From Candidatus Accumulibacter conexus (GTDB lineage: Bacteria > Pseudomonadota > Gammaproteobacteria > Burkholderiales > Rhodocyclaceae), in NCBI GenBank assembly GCA_017592775.1, contig JAGFNJ010000008.1, forward strand, positions 48,464 through 112,463: a DNA stretch of 64,000 nucleotides. The letters are read 5' to 3'. Of the stretch, positions 39,589-48,153 are shown piece after piece; the first letter of the stretch is position 1; each line of letters opens with the position of its first letter. The notes under the pieces were generated by a model, which was not told where the DNA came from, searched no databases, and saw only the letters and a list, made by a program, of their open reading frames with translations. The position numbers and the translations under genes were made by a program.

Positions 39589-39654
39589 TGCGAAGACACT
39601 TGGCGCCTCTCGGGTGCGAGGGAATCCAAGACAACAACTACATGGGGCCGCGGC

Positions 39655-40695
39655 ATGAGCACATTGCTGATCCTGACGATCGTGACGGTTGCCATCGTCC
39701 TCTTCTTCGACTACACCAACGGCTTCCATGATGCGGCGAACATCGTCGCGACGATCATCGCCTCGCGCGCCATGACGCCGATACAGGCGGTCATCATCGT
39801 CGGCACCTTCGAGTTTCTCGGCCCTCTGCTGGGCGGGACGGCAGTTGCCAACACGATCGGGAAGTTCGTCACCCTCGGGGACGTGCAGGCAGTCCTGTCG
39901 TTGGCCATCCTGATCAGCGGACTGGTCGGCGCCATTGTCTGGAACCTTGGCACCTGGTACTTCGGCATCCCTTCCTCCTCCTCACACGCACTGGTCGGCG
40001 GGCTGATCGGCGCCGTCGTCGTCTCGGCCGGAGTCGACAACGTCGTCTGGGGCTTTTCGCAGATGCTGCAGGGTCAGTTGACCGGCATCATGAAGGTGCT
40101 CGCCAGCCTGGTACTGTCGCCGATCATCGGCTTCTGGGCGGGCTTCCTGATGCTGCGCCTGCTCAATGTGCTGCTGTTCACCGCCACGCCATCGGCCAAC
40201 AAGGGGCTGCGCTACGCACAGTTTCTCACCGCCGCCGGGCTCGCCTTCTCGCACGGTGCCAACGATGCGCAGAAGAGCATGGGGATGCTGACGCTGGCGC
40301 TGCTGCTGGGCGGCTTCATCCCGAGCTTCGAGGTGCCGTTCTGGGTGATGCTGGCCTGTGCCATCGCGATCACTCTCGGCATCCTCTCTGGCGGCTGGCG
40401 GATCGTTCGCACCCTCGGCTTTGCCATTTATCGCGTTCGCCCGATTCACGCGCTCAGTTCGCAGCTGACCTCGGCGGTCGTGATCCTCACCGCGTCGGTG
40501 ATCGGGGCGCCGGTGTCCACGACGCACGTCGTGTCGACGTCGATCATGGGCATTGGTGCCTCGGAGCGTCCGAAAGCCGTTCGCTGGAAGAAGGCCAAGG
40601 ATATCGGCATCACCTGGCTGATCACGATTCCGGGCTCGGCCGTGGTTGCCATTCAGACTTTCGCCATCGTCAACCTCTTTCTCCTAAAGGCCTGA
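39655..40695 (+). CDS. pit: Low-affinity inorganic phosphate transporter (Pit family)
   Basis: 346 residues, about ten hydrophobic helices. The duplicated PiT signatures are present: FDYTNGFHDAANIVATIIASRAM near the N-terminus and FSHGANDAQKSMGMLTLALL in the second half, plus GIPSSSSHALVGGLIGA and GAPVSTTHVVSTSIMG. Pit moves metal-phosphate into the cytoplasm driven by the proton gradient and can run in reverse, which matters in polyphosphate-cycling bacteria. The ATG at 39655 fits the first helix; the open frame extends upstream to 39577 but that part overlaps the promoter. A DUF47 protein gene starts 2 bp after the stop, the usual Pit partner. Confidence 0.93.
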   Translation: MSTLLILTIVTVAIVLFFDYTNGFHDAANIVATIIASRAMTPIQAVIIVGTFEFLGPLLGGTAVANTIGKFVTLGDVQAVLSLAILISGLVGAIVWNLGTWYFGIPSSSSHALVGGLIGAVVVSAGVDNVVWGFSQMLQGQLTGIMKVLASLVLSPIIGFWAGFLMLRLLNVLLFTATPSANKGLRYAQFLTAAGLAFSHGANDAQKSMGMLTLALLLGGFIPSFEVPFWVMLACAIAITLGILSGGWRIVRTLGFAIYRVRPIHALSSQLTSAVVILTASVIGAPVSTTHVVSTSIMGIGASERPKAVRWKKAKDIGITWLITIPGSAVVAIQTFAIVNLFLLKA

Positions 40696-40697
40696 AC

Positions 40698-41354
40698 ATG
40701 TCCAACGCCGCTACCGCCTCCACCTCGCTCACACGCCGCATCCTGCACCGTGTCTTTCCGAAGGTGCCCAATTTCTTTGCGCTGCTCGCCGAACAGAGTG
40801 CGCAGGTGGGCCACAGCGCAGCCCTGCTCGTGGACTACATGGGCTCCGGCACCTCCGAGGCGGCAAAGCGGATCGTCGATGCCGAGTACGAAGGGGATCG
40901 ACTCAAGGTGCGCAATCTGACGCTGCTGAACGAAGCCTTCGCGACGCCGATCGACCGCGAGGATCTGCACCGGGCGATCATCAACCTCGACGAGATCATC
41001 AACAGCTGCAAGACGATCGTCGTCGAGATGGACTCGGACGTTCTGGCGCTGAAAGCCGACAAGCATTGCCTGCAGATGGCGGTCTGCCTGAAGGACGGCG
41101 CCGAGGCCGTGGCGGCGGGTTACGGCCGCCTGGCGAGCGACCCGAAGGCGGGCCGCGCCGATGCCGAGAAATCCGACAAGGCGGTGCGCAGTCTGACGCG
41201 TACCCACCGCCGTGCTCTCGCCGAACTGTTCAACGACGATGACTTCCGCAACATCTTCCGGCGCAAGGAAATCTACAATCAGTTGCTGCGCGCCGGAGAT
41301 CGCCTGAACATCTGCAACAGCACGCTGCTCGACATCGTCGTCAAGCTCTGCTGA
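40698..41354 (+). CDS. DUF47 / PhoU-like phosphate transport accessory protein
   Basis: 218 residues, all-helical. The pattern LLAEQSAQVGHSAALLVDYM, IVDAEYEGDRLKVRNLTLLNEAFATPIDREDLHRAIINLDEIINS and FRRKEIYNQLLRAGDRLNICNSTLLDIVVKL is typical of the DUF47 family, which shares the PhoU helical-bundle fold. DUF47 genes are commonly next to pit and are thought to control Pit activity or phosphate homeostasis. It lies 2 bp from pit, with TAAAGG upstream inside the pit end, so it is co-transcribed. Confidence 0.9.
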   Translation: MSNAATASTSLTRRILHRVFPKVPNFFALLAEQSAQVGHSAALLVDYMGSGTSEAAKRIVDAEYEGDRLKVRNLTLLNEAFATPIDREDLHRAIINLDEIINSCKTIVVEMDSDVLALKADKHCLQMAVCLKDGAEAVAAGYGRLASDPKAGRADAEKSDKAVRSLTRTHRRALAELFNDDDFRNIFRRKEIYNQLLRAGDRLNICNSTLLDIVVKLC

Positions 41355-41419
41355 TTCCCGCCAACACCCCACCTGCAGCGCGCACGGTGCGGCCAGCGCC
41401 GGCGTGCTCGGTCAGGCGC

Positions 41420-41445
41420 AGCCAGGCGCGGTGATTCGCCTGGCT
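41420..41445. terminator. Stem-loop after pit-DUF47
   Basis: AGCCAGGCG-N8-CGCCTGGCT, perfect 9-bp arms, 65 bp after the DUF47 stop. There is no T-run, so it may end or protect the pit-DUF47 transcript by structure or Rho. Confidence 0.45.
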
Positions 41446-41737
41446 CTGCTCCCGGTCCCTGGACATTCCTTCCCGGCGTTCGCCTGTCCGATGCAGGCGG
41501 CTTCAATCGTGCTCCGCATGGCCGCGCGGCGCTTTGCCGGCGGTGTAACCTTTGCCGTCATCGCCGACCCCCGAGGAGACTCATCAACAGGCTGATTTGT
41601 AAACGGAAAGCGACTGCCGTCGAGTTCCGATGGCGGTTCGGTTGCTCATTTTGTTGCACCCCGTAGAACGCTTCGCGAAGGTTGCGAGCGACACCGGAGA
41701 GCCTGTTTTTTCGCGAGTATCGGTTCCCTGGGCTACC

Positions 41738-41753
41738 TGGCACGGCTTGTGCT
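41738..41753 (+). promoter_or_regulatory. Sigma-54 (-24/-12) promoter before CYTH-CHAD
   Basis: TGGCACGGCTTGTGCT matches TGGCACG-N4-TTGCW with a single mismatch (T12 to G), with correct GG-to-GC spacing (41739-41740 and 41751-41752). The expected start is near 41765, about 90 bases before the ATG at 41856. The -12 half (GTGCT) is the same as in the pit promoter. Confidence 0.65.
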
Positions 41754-41855
41754 TCATCAGCTTGACGAGACCTTGCAGCGCCACCCAGCGAAAGCAGTGT
41801 CTGCACCTCGTGTTGCCGTGGCTGCAATGCCCGTTCAAATCTCAGGAGCTTGAAG

Positions 41856-43337
41856 ATGAGCATGGAAACCGAACTCAATCTTTCACTGACGCCCGGCGTT
41901 GCCAGCCGCCTCGCCCGACATCGCCTGCTGACCGATGCCAAGCCGCTACGTGAGCGGGTGGTCAAGACCTATTACGACACCCCGGACCAGCGTCTGCGCC
42001 GCGAGCGGGTGGTCGTTGGCTACCGCAAGCAGGGGCGGCACTGGCTGTCGTCGGTGAAACGCGTGAGTTCAGCGGAAGGGCTGAGCACCGGACGTCGCCA
42101 CTGGGTGACGAACGGCAGCCTCGGCGATCTGGATTTCTCGCACGTCGACGACGGCTCGCTGCGCGAATGGCTCGAGTCCTTGCGCGAAGAACTGCGACCG
42201 GCCTTCACGACGAGCTTTACCCGCAGCGCGTGGGTGCTCGAGCCGCGCGACGGCGTGCGCATCGAACTGGCACTCGATCGCGGCTGGATCGAGGCGGAGG
42301 GGCGGCGGCAGCCGATCTGTGAGGTTGGCCTCGAACTGCTTGCGGGCGGTGTTGCCGACCTCTTCTCGACCGCCGGCGAGCTGCAGGCCGAGCTGGCGCT
42401 GCATCCGGAGCCGGTGAGCAAGTTCCAGCGTGGCTACGGGGTACTTGCCGACCAGGCACTGCAGGTCGTCAAGGCGGCGCCAGTGGAGACCGACGCCGGC
42501 ATGACCGTGATCGCCGGCTTTCGCACGATCGCCCTGGCTTGCCTCAAGCACCTGCAGAGCAACGAGAAGGGTGTCTGCGAAAGCGACAACCCGGAGTTCG
42601 TCCACCAGGCGCGGGTTGCCATCCGTCGCCTGCGTTCGGCCATTCGTGTCTGGAAGCCACGACTGCCGATGGGCTTCGTGGCCGACTTCGATCCGCTCTG
42701 GCAGGCTCTGGCGAGGCAGCTCGGCGAGACGCGAAACTGGGACGTCTTTCTTGCCGAAACCCTGCCGACGATCATCGCGGCGTTCCCTGCCTGCCCGCAG
42801 GCCGGTGAGCTGGCGCACTACGCCAGCCGCCGCTGTGCGGTCAGTCGCCAGGTCGCGGCCAGCACGCTGAGTTCTGGCGAGTATTCGCGCCTCCTGCTCG
42901 ACTTCACCGCCGCCGTTCTCGCATTGCCCGAGCGCAAAGATCGCCGGCTGGACGTCTTTGCTCCACGGTGCCTGGACAAGCGGGCGCGGAAAGTCTGGCA
43001 GCTCGCGCAGGAAGCGCTGACCAGCGACGCGACCGCGCGTCATCGTCTGCGCGTGGCGTACAAACGACTGCGTTACGCCCTCGAGTTCTTCGCGCCGCTG
43101 TTTCCCGGCGAGCTGCTGCGCAACTACCACCTCTCGGCCAGCGGTCTGCAGGAAATGCTCGGCCAGCTCAACGATCTGGCGGTGGCGCGTGAGCTGATCG
43201 ATCAGGCGCTCCCCGGCGCTCCGGGGGATCGCATCCGGTGCTGGCTGGAAGCTCGCAGCGATGGTCTGCTGCCGCAGCTCGAAGGGCTGCTTGGTGACTT
43301 CTACGGGCAGCGGGTTCCCTGGCAACCGCATTCCTGA
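41856..43337 (+). CDS. CYTH-CHAD domain protein (polyphosphate-associated)
   Basis: 493 residues. Residues 1-200 are a CYTH domain (METELNLSL carrying the ExExK-type strand, then YYDTPDQRLRRERVVVGYRKQGRHWLSSVK). Residues about 215-490 are a CHAD domain of helices rich in histidine, arginine and lysine (VHQARVAIRRLRSAIRVWKP, RHRLRVAYKRLRYALEFFAPLF). CYTH enzymes hydrolyse triphosphates including tripolyphosphate, and CHAD domains bind polyphosphate, so the protein likely works at polyphosphate. AGGAG lies 7 bases before the chosen ATG. It follows pit-DUF47 and is followed by two PhoU-like genes, consistent with a phosphate storage locus. A sigma-54-type promoter precedes it. Confidence 0.88.
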   Translation: MSMETELNLSLTPGVASRLARHRLLTDAKPLRERVVKTYYDTPDQRLRRERVVVGYRKQGRHWLSSVKRVSSAEGLSTGRRHWVTNGSLGDLDFSHVDDGSLREWLESLREELRPAFTTSFTRSAWVLEPRDGVRIELALDRGWIEAEGRRQPICEVGLELLAGGVADLFSTAGELQAELALHPEPVSKFQRGYGVLADQALQVVKAAPVETDAGMTVIAGFRTIALACLKHLQSNEKGVCESDNPEFVHQARVAIRRLRSAIRVWKPRLPMGFVADFDPLWQALARQLGETRNWDVFLAETLPTIIAAFPACPQAGELAHYASRRCAVSRQVAASTLSSGEYSRLLLDFTAAVLALPERKDRRLDVFAPRCLDKRARKVWQLAQEALTSDATARHRLRVAYKRLRYALEFFAPLFPGELLRNYHLSASGLQEMLGQLNDLAVARELIDQALPGAPGDRIRCWLEARSDGLLPQLEGLLGDFYGQRVPWQPHS

Positions 43338-43467
43338 CCGGCGGCAGGGCGGCAGGGGCAAGTCCCCCCGCTCGGTGGTGCACGGCGTCGTGGGGACGGA
43401 GTGCAGATCCTGTGGGTGAACATGAGTTGGCGGGCTGCCCTGGCATCCCGAAGGCAAGAAGAGACAG

Positions 43468-44250
43468 GTGAATTCAGTGACGATGATCGAAGCGACAGCG
43501 GTGGTGCGCAGGGCGCGGCCGATTGCCCCTGGCCGGAAGCTTTCGGAGCTGTTCGGCACGATCGAGCAACAGGCGTTGACGGTGGTCAGGCTGGCCGGAG
43601 CGGCGGAGGACGTCCTGCAGGGACGGGAGTCGGCGCACTCGCTGCGGCTGTTCGAGCTCGATCAGCGCCGCGAGGAGCTTTGGTATCGCAGTCGCAGTGC
43701 CATCGCTTCGTTTGCCGACCAGTGGCGTGGCCTTGAAGACGTCGACGGGACGATGGAAAGTCTCGACCGCGCTGCCGCGGGGCTGTTTCGCAGCGCCACG
43801 GTTGGCCACGGCGGCGAGCCCGAAGCCGGCGGGTTTCTCGGCCGGATGCTGCGTCATATCCGGCGCGAAGGCGAGAGCCTGCAGGAAGGCTACGCCGGGC
43901 TCGCGCGCGGGTGGCCGTCCGCGCAGTTCGATGCCGACGATGCCCAGGGCAGCAGGAATCCGCTTGGCAGCTATCGCGGGCTGGCTTTGCTGGAACTGCT
44001 GTCGCCGGCTGCTGCGGGTGCGCCGTCCGCGCCGGCGGAACAACTGCCGCCGATGCACGGACCACACGCCGGCGCGGGCGCATCCTGGATCGCGCCGATG
44101 CATGCAGCGCTGAGCGACGTCGTCCGCGAGCTGGCGGGCGCCGCGGAGCTTCTGCTGCGCCTTTCGCAGCGATTGGCCGACGGGCCCCTGTTTCAGGATC
44201 AGCGGCGCGAGCCTGGCTGGGTCGTGCACCAGGCTTCTGCCGCGATCTGA
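43468..44250 (+). CDS. Helical protein, probably divergent PhoU/DUF47-like
   Basis: 260 residues; starts at GTG 43468 (GTG 43477 and ATG 43483 are alternatives). No firm family match. Predicted almost all-helical. The segment TIEQQALTVVRLAGAAEDVLQGRESAHSLRLFELDQRREELWYRSRSAIASFADQWRGLEDVDGTMESLDRA has the length and heptad layout of DUF47/PhoU bundles (linker helix, E..RE..W, then a 'PldReD' -like turn and LD). A glycine/proline-rich middle (GAPSAPAEQLPP) separates it from a last helix (LSDVVRELAGAAELLLRLSQRL). No signal peptide or membrane helix. Position between CYTH-CHAD and another PhoU-like gene suggests a phosphate role; this is inference. Confidence 0.55.
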   Translation: MNSVTMIEATAVVRRARPIAPGRKLSELFGTIEQQALTVVRLAGAAEDVLQGRESAHSLRLFELDQRREELWYRSRSAIASFADQWRGLEDVDGTMESLDRAAAGLFRSATVGHGGEPEAGGFLGRMLRHIRREGESLQEGYAGLARGWPSAQFDADDAQGSRNPLGSYRGLALLELLSPAAAGAPSAPAEQLPPMHGPHAGAGASWIAPMHAALSDVVRELAGAAELLLRLSQRLADGPLFQDQRREPGWVVHQASAAI

Positions 44251-44346
44251 CCGCAGCGCCATCCTCTCCGCAGTTGCCAGCGACCACCCCAGGCAGACGC
44301 AGAGTACGTACAAGCAGCTTCATTTTTTTGTTCAGGAGAAGTAATC

Positions 44347-45066
44347 ATGGAAACTCAGGTTCGAGTGGCAGAGCGGTCCGCCGTCTCGACGTCGATCGCA
44401 ATCACTCTTGACGGTTATCTCGACGGCGTCGCGGATGCGAGCATGATCTTCAGGTCAGCGGTCGACGCCTACCTGCGTGAGGGTTCCGAGAGAGCCTGCT
44501 GGCAGCTCGCGCGACGGATTGCCGACATCGTCCGCACGCTCGACGACATGCAGCAGACGCTGGAGATGCGTCACGTCGCGCAGTCGGCTCGCGGCGCGGT
44601 GGGGTCCGCCATGTTCGAGCCGCTGACCGACCTGAGCCGCCTGGTGAAGGACATGAAGCGTCAGATCACCGGTTTTGCCATCGAGTGCGGATTCACCCGT
44701 TGCGGCCGGCGGGTGCCGGCGCCTCTGGTTGCGGACGTACAGGAATTGACCGACGAGGTCTGCGCCGCGATTGACGCCCTGGTCGAGGCCAGCCGCCCCG
44801 GCCCGCAGGGCTGGCAGCAGCCAGCGGCGGATGCGGACGGCCGCGGTGTGGGCTGGCATGAAGCGCGGGCGGACCGCCTGTCCACAGCGCTCGTGCGCCG
44901 GATTCTTGCCGACGAGGCGCTCGAGGTCAAGGCGCGGCTTCTGCTCGCGCAGTTCGTCGAGGAGATCGATCGACTCGCCGATCAGGCCGAGGGCGTGGCC
45001 GGCGCGCTGCAGACCCGCAGCATGGGTGGGAGTGGTGGCGGCGCTGCTGTCGCTCAGGCCCATTGA
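44347..45066 (+). CDS. Helical protein, probably PhoU/DUF47-like
   Basis: 239 residues, with CAGGAGAAG before the ATG. All-helical with a PhoU-like pattern: GYLDGVADASMIFRSAVDAYLREGSERACWQLARRIADIVRTLDDMQQTLEM, then MFEPLTDLSRLVKDMKRQITGFAIECG, and a closing helix LLLAQFVEEIDRLADQAEGVAGAL that resembles the end of DUF47 proteins. The C-terminal tail is glycine-rich. No membrane segment. It has little direct similarity to the preceding protein beyond layout, so the two are not recent duplicates. Likely cytoplasmic, function unknown, probably linked to phosphate or anion transport by its neighbours. Confidence 0.55.
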   Translation: METQVRVAERSAVSTSIAITLDGYLDGVADASMIFRSAVDAYLREGSERACWQLARRIADIVRTLDDMQQTLEMRHVAQSARGAVGSAMFEPLTDLSRLVKDMKRQITGFAIECGFTRCGRRVPAPLVADVQELTDEVCAAIDALVEASRPGPQGWQQPAADADGRGVGWHEARADRLSTALVRRILADEALEVKARLLLAQFVEEIDRLADQAEGVAGALQTRSMGGSGGGAAVAQAH

Positions 45067-45229
45067 TGCGTCGCTCGCTCCTCGGCCGCGCGGGAGGAGG
45101 CATTGCGCAGCCTGCGATCGGTGGCGCTCCCCTGCCGAGTGACTCCGGCCGGCAGCCCGGCCCGGCGAAGCGCCTGCGACCAGACTGCCCGTCGGCACTC
45201 ACACACAATGGAAACGGGGGCTTGAGCCT

Positions 45230-47440
45230 GTGGAATTGACGGTCACACTCAGGAACGACAAGCTGGTCGGCGACTTCTGGGGCGGACTGGCGGCGATGCT
45301 GGTCGCGCTGCCGTCGGCGATTGCCTTCGGGGTCACCATCTACGCTGCCATCGGTCCGAGCTACGCCGGTCTGGGCGCGCTGGCAGGCATCCTTGGGGCG
45401 ACCGCCCTGGGACTGGTGGCGCCGGCCTTCGGCGGCACCAACCGGCTGATCACGGCGCCGTGCGCCCCGGCAGCAGCGGTTCTGTCGGCCTTTGCCATCG
45501 AACTCGTGCAGCACGGTGTCGCGGCGCCGTCGATCGTCCTCATGCTGACCGCCCTTGGCCTGGTATCCGGGGTCGTGCAGTTGCTTCTCGGCTTCATGGG
45601 CATCGGCAGCCTGATCAAGTACATCCCGTTCCCGGTCGTCAGCGGCTACCTGACCGGCGTCGGACTGATCATCATCGGCAGCCAGATTCCGAAGTTCCTG
45701 GGCGCGCCCAGTGGCACCTCGTGGTGGCGGACGTTGATCTCGCCCGAGCTCTGGCAGTGGCAGAGCGCACTGATCGGGCTCGTCACGGCAGCGGTGATGC
45801 TCGGTGCCCCCCTGCTCACGCGCGTCGTGCCGGCGGCGATCCTCGGGCTGCTGGCCGGTGTGCTGAGCTATTTCGGGCTGGCCTCGATGGACGAGTCGCT
45901 GCTGGTGATGGCAGGCAACAAGATGATCATCGGTCCCCTCGGTGGCACGGCCTCGAGCATGCTCGAGGCGATCACCGGCCGCTGGCAGGAAATCGGCGAG
46001 CTCAAGCTGAGCCAGATCGGCAGCCTGCTCGGGACAGCCTTCACGCTCGCGGTACTGCTGTCGATCGACACGCTGAAGACGGCGGTCGTTCTCGATGCCC
46101 TGACGCGGGGTCGCCACGACTCCAACCGGGAACTGGTGGCGCAGGGCCTCGGCAACGTTGCCTCGGCGTGCGCCGGTGGCATGCCGGGCGCGGGGCAGAT
46201 GGGGGCGACGCTGGTCAATCTGGCGAGTGGTGGCCGGACCCGGGTGTCGGGCGTCGTCGAAGGCGTGTTGTCGCTGATCGCCTTTCTCGCTCTCGGGAGT
46301 TTCATCGCCTGGATCCCGGTGGGAGCGCTGGCGGGCATCCTGATCGTCGTCGGCATCCGGATGATCGATCGGCACAGCCTGCACCTGCTCGAGTCGCCAT
46401 GGACGCTGCTGGACTTCATGGTCATCGTCGCCGTGGTCGTCGTTGCCGTCGGCTACAGTCTGATCGCCGCCTCGGGCGTCGGCATTGCCCTGGCGATGTT
46501 CCTCTTCATCCGCGAGCAGCTGAGCAGTACGGTGATTCGTCGCAAGCTCGATGGCGGCAGCCGCTACTCGAAGCGGGTGCGCCTGCGTCACGAAATGGAG
46601 TTGCTCGAAGCCCAGGGGCATCAGACGGCAATCCTCGAGTTGCAGGGCAGCCTGTTCTTTGGCACCAAGGACCAGTTGTACACGGCGCTCGAGCCCGAGC
46701 TTGCCCGGCGTCGCTTCGTCGTTCTTGACATGCGCCGGGTGCAGTCGGTCGATGTGACGGCCGTGCACCTGCTGAGCCAGATCCGTGACTCGCTGATCGA
46801 GCGCGATGCCTTCCTGATTTTCAGCAGCCTGTCGCACGTCCTGCCGAACGGACGCAACATCGCCGAGTTCTTCGACCAGATGGAACTCACCCGGATGACC
46901 GAGCATGTCAAGGTGTTCCCCGAACTCGACGACGCGATCGAGTGGATCGAGGACCAGATCCTCGGCCAGAGTCCGGCGCAGGATCCGACCCTGGCGGCGC
47001 TGGAACTCAACGACCTCGAACTCTTCCGCGACCACAAGGAAGAGACGCTGATCGATCTCGAGGCCTGTCTCGAACGGCGGACGATCGAAAAGGGCGGCAA
47101 GGTCTACTCCTTCGGCGATCCGGGCAACGAACTCTACCTCATCCGCAAGGGGGCGGTGCGCATCACCTTGCCGGCCAACGGCGAGGCGTCGGGTCACCAC
47201 GCGCTGACCTACGGCCGCGGCGACTTCTTCGGCGGCATGGCATTCCTGTCGCAGATGACCCGCTTCAACGATGCCACCGCGCTCGAGGAGAGCGAGCTTT
47301 TCGTGCTGCAGCGGGAGCAGTTCGAGAAGCTGCGGGAAGAGCACAAGCGCCTTGCCTGCCATCTGGTGGAGGCGGTCGCCAAGGTTCTCGCGCTGCGCCT
47401 GCGCTACTCGGACAAGGAACTGATGGCCATGCAGGAGTAG
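45230..47440 (+). CDS. SulP family anion transporter fused to STAS and cNMP-binding domains (copy 1)
   Basis: 736 residues, GTG start. Residues about 15-430 are the SulP/SLC26 membrane domain (DFWGGLAAMLVALPSAIAFGVTIYAAIG, GTNRLITAPCAPAAAVLSAF, MGIGSLIKYIPFPVVSGYLTGVGLIIIGSQIPKFLG). Residues about 455-565 are a STAS domain (ILELQGSLFFGTKDQLYTAL, VVLDMRRVQSVDVTAVHLL). Residues about 605-735 are a cyclic-nucleotide-binding-like domain (VYSFGDPGNELYLIRKGAVRITLPANG, RGDFFGGMAFL). SulP proteins carry sulfate, bicarbonate or other anions; the attached effector-binding domain suggests control by a nucleotide or similar ligand. A close paralogue lies at 57902. It follows the phosphate block on the same strand after 163 bp; a universal stress protein gene follows. 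Confidence 0.88.
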   Translation: MELTVTLRNDKLVGDFWGGLAAMLVALPSAIAFGVTIYAAIGPSYAGLGALAGILGATALGLVAPAFGGTNRLITAPCAPAAAVLSAFAIELVQHGVAAPSIVLMLTALGLVSGVVQLLLGFMGIGSLIKYIPFPVVSGYLTGVGLIIIGSQIPKFLGAPSGTSWWRTLISPELWQWQSALIGLVTAAVMLGAPLLTRVVPAAILGLLAGVLSYFGLASMDESLLVMAGNKMIIGPLGGTASSMLEAITGRWQEIGELKLSQIGSLLGTAFTLAVLLSIDTLKTAVVLDALTRGRHDSNRELVAQGLGNVASACAGGMPGAGQMGATLVNLASGGRTRVSGVVEGVLSLIAFLALGSFIAWIPVGALAGILIVVGIRMIDRHSLHLLESPWTLLDFMVIVAVVVVAVGYSLIAASGVGIALAMFLFIREQLSSTVIRRKLDGGSRYSKRVRLRHEMELLEAQGHQTAILELQGSLFFGTKDQLYTALEPELARRRFVVLDMRRVQSVDVTAVHLLSQIRDSLIERDAFLIFSSLSHVLPNGRNIAEFFDQMELTRMTEHVKVFPELDDAIEWIEDQILGQSPAQDPTLAALELNDLELFRDHKEETLIDLEACLERRTIEKGGKVYSFGDPGNELYLIRKGAVRITLPANGEASGHHALTYGRGDFFGGMAFLSQMTRFNDATALEESELFVLQREQFEKLREEHKRLACHLVEAVAKVLALRLRYSDKELMAMQE

Positions 47441-47646
47441 CCCCGGGGTGTACCGGAGATCGTCCTGCGGCTGCTGCCGTACCGACGATCCCGTCGGCGG
47501 CATGCCGGCGTGGGTCCGCTGCCGCGCGGGTCCGCCGCGGCGAAGTGCTGCAATCGCTCCGGAATCGCTGAGCTGTGGTCGATTTCGGGTATCATCAGGC
47601 GCGCGCCGCGGGGACGGGATGGCGGCCACCCCCTGGGAGACAATGA

Positions 47647-48153
47647 ATGTTCCAGCATATCCTGCTGCCGACTGACGGCAGTCAACTGTCACGAGACACC
47701 GCCGAACGCGCGGTGTCTTTTGCCAAGGCGGCCAATGCAACGATCACCGCCCTCTATGCCAAGCCGCTGGGCAACACCGACAACATCGGTGACCTGGTGG
47801 AGCCGGCCGTCCTCGACCGGCTGGTTGCTGGCTCCGACGGCAAGTCCAAGGAGTACCTCGGCTTCATCAGGAAGCTGTGCAAGGATGCCGGGGTCGAATG
47901 TACGACGCTTTCGGTGGCCAGCGATTCGCCTTGGGAGGCGATCGTCAATGTCGCCGAGGACAACGATTGCGACCTCATATTCATGTCCAAGCATGGCCGC
48001 GGTGGCCTGACATCGCTGTTGCTCGGCAGCGAGACCTACCGCGTGCTGACCCACTCGAGCATTCCGGTTCTGGTGTACCGCCCGCCCGAGGTCGACGCGA
48101 GCCGCCGCAAGGCCAAGGAGAAAGCCCGGGAGAAGGAACGGAAAAGAGCCTGA
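47647..48153 (+). CDS. Universal stress protein (UspA family)
   Basis: 168 residues. The start MFQHILLPTDGSQLSRDTAERAVSFAKAANATITALYA and the ATP-binding motif GRGGLTSLLLGSETYRVLTHSSIPVLVYR (G-2x-G-9x-G-S/T type) define the family. GGGAGA sits just before the ATG. The C-terminus adds a highly charged tail (SRRKAKEKAREKERKRA) beyond the usual fold. USPs are cytoplasmic nucleotide-binding stress proteins; position after a SulP transporter suggests a link with anion stress, but this is only association. Confidence 0.9.
   Translation: MFQHILLPTDGSQLSRDTAERAVSFAKAANATITALYAKPLGNTDNIGDLVEPAVLDRLVAGSDGKSKEYLGFIRKLCKDAGVECTTLSVASDSPWEAIVNVAEDNDCDLIFMSKHGRGGLTSLLLGSETYRVLTHSSIPVLVYRPPEVDASRRKAKEKAREKERKRA

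Larger units (their letters stand above)
39231..39654. other. 424-bp pit control region
   Basis: No gene. The second half is AT-rich for this genome. It holds an inverted repeat TTCTGGA/TCCAGAA (39425-39454), a looser inverted pair TGTTACA (39486-39492) and TGTAACA (39547-39553), and a sigma-54 promoter match (39573-39588). A weak Pho-box-like stretch, ATGTCAT-ACAA-CTATATG (39523-39540), matches the first heptamer of the Pho box well but not the second. Confidence 0.6.
41355..41855. other. 501-bp gap between pit-DUF47 and CYTH-CHAD
   Basis: Contains a strong stem-loop (41420-41445) and a sigma-54 promoter match (41738-41753). From about 41584 to 41838 base composition drops. The reverse strand can be read as 84 residues beginning MNGHCSHGNTRCRHCF, loosely like the zinc-finger start of IS1-type transposases (NG...HG..R..C..C), but the rest does not match and no terminal repeats were found. 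It may be a decayed insertion or plain leader sequence. Confidence 0.4.

Noticed and set aside
43441-43456. Sigma-54-like TGGCATCCCGAAGGCA before the 260-residue helical protein
   Set aside because: It lacks the T-T of the -12 element and would start transcription almost at the start codon.
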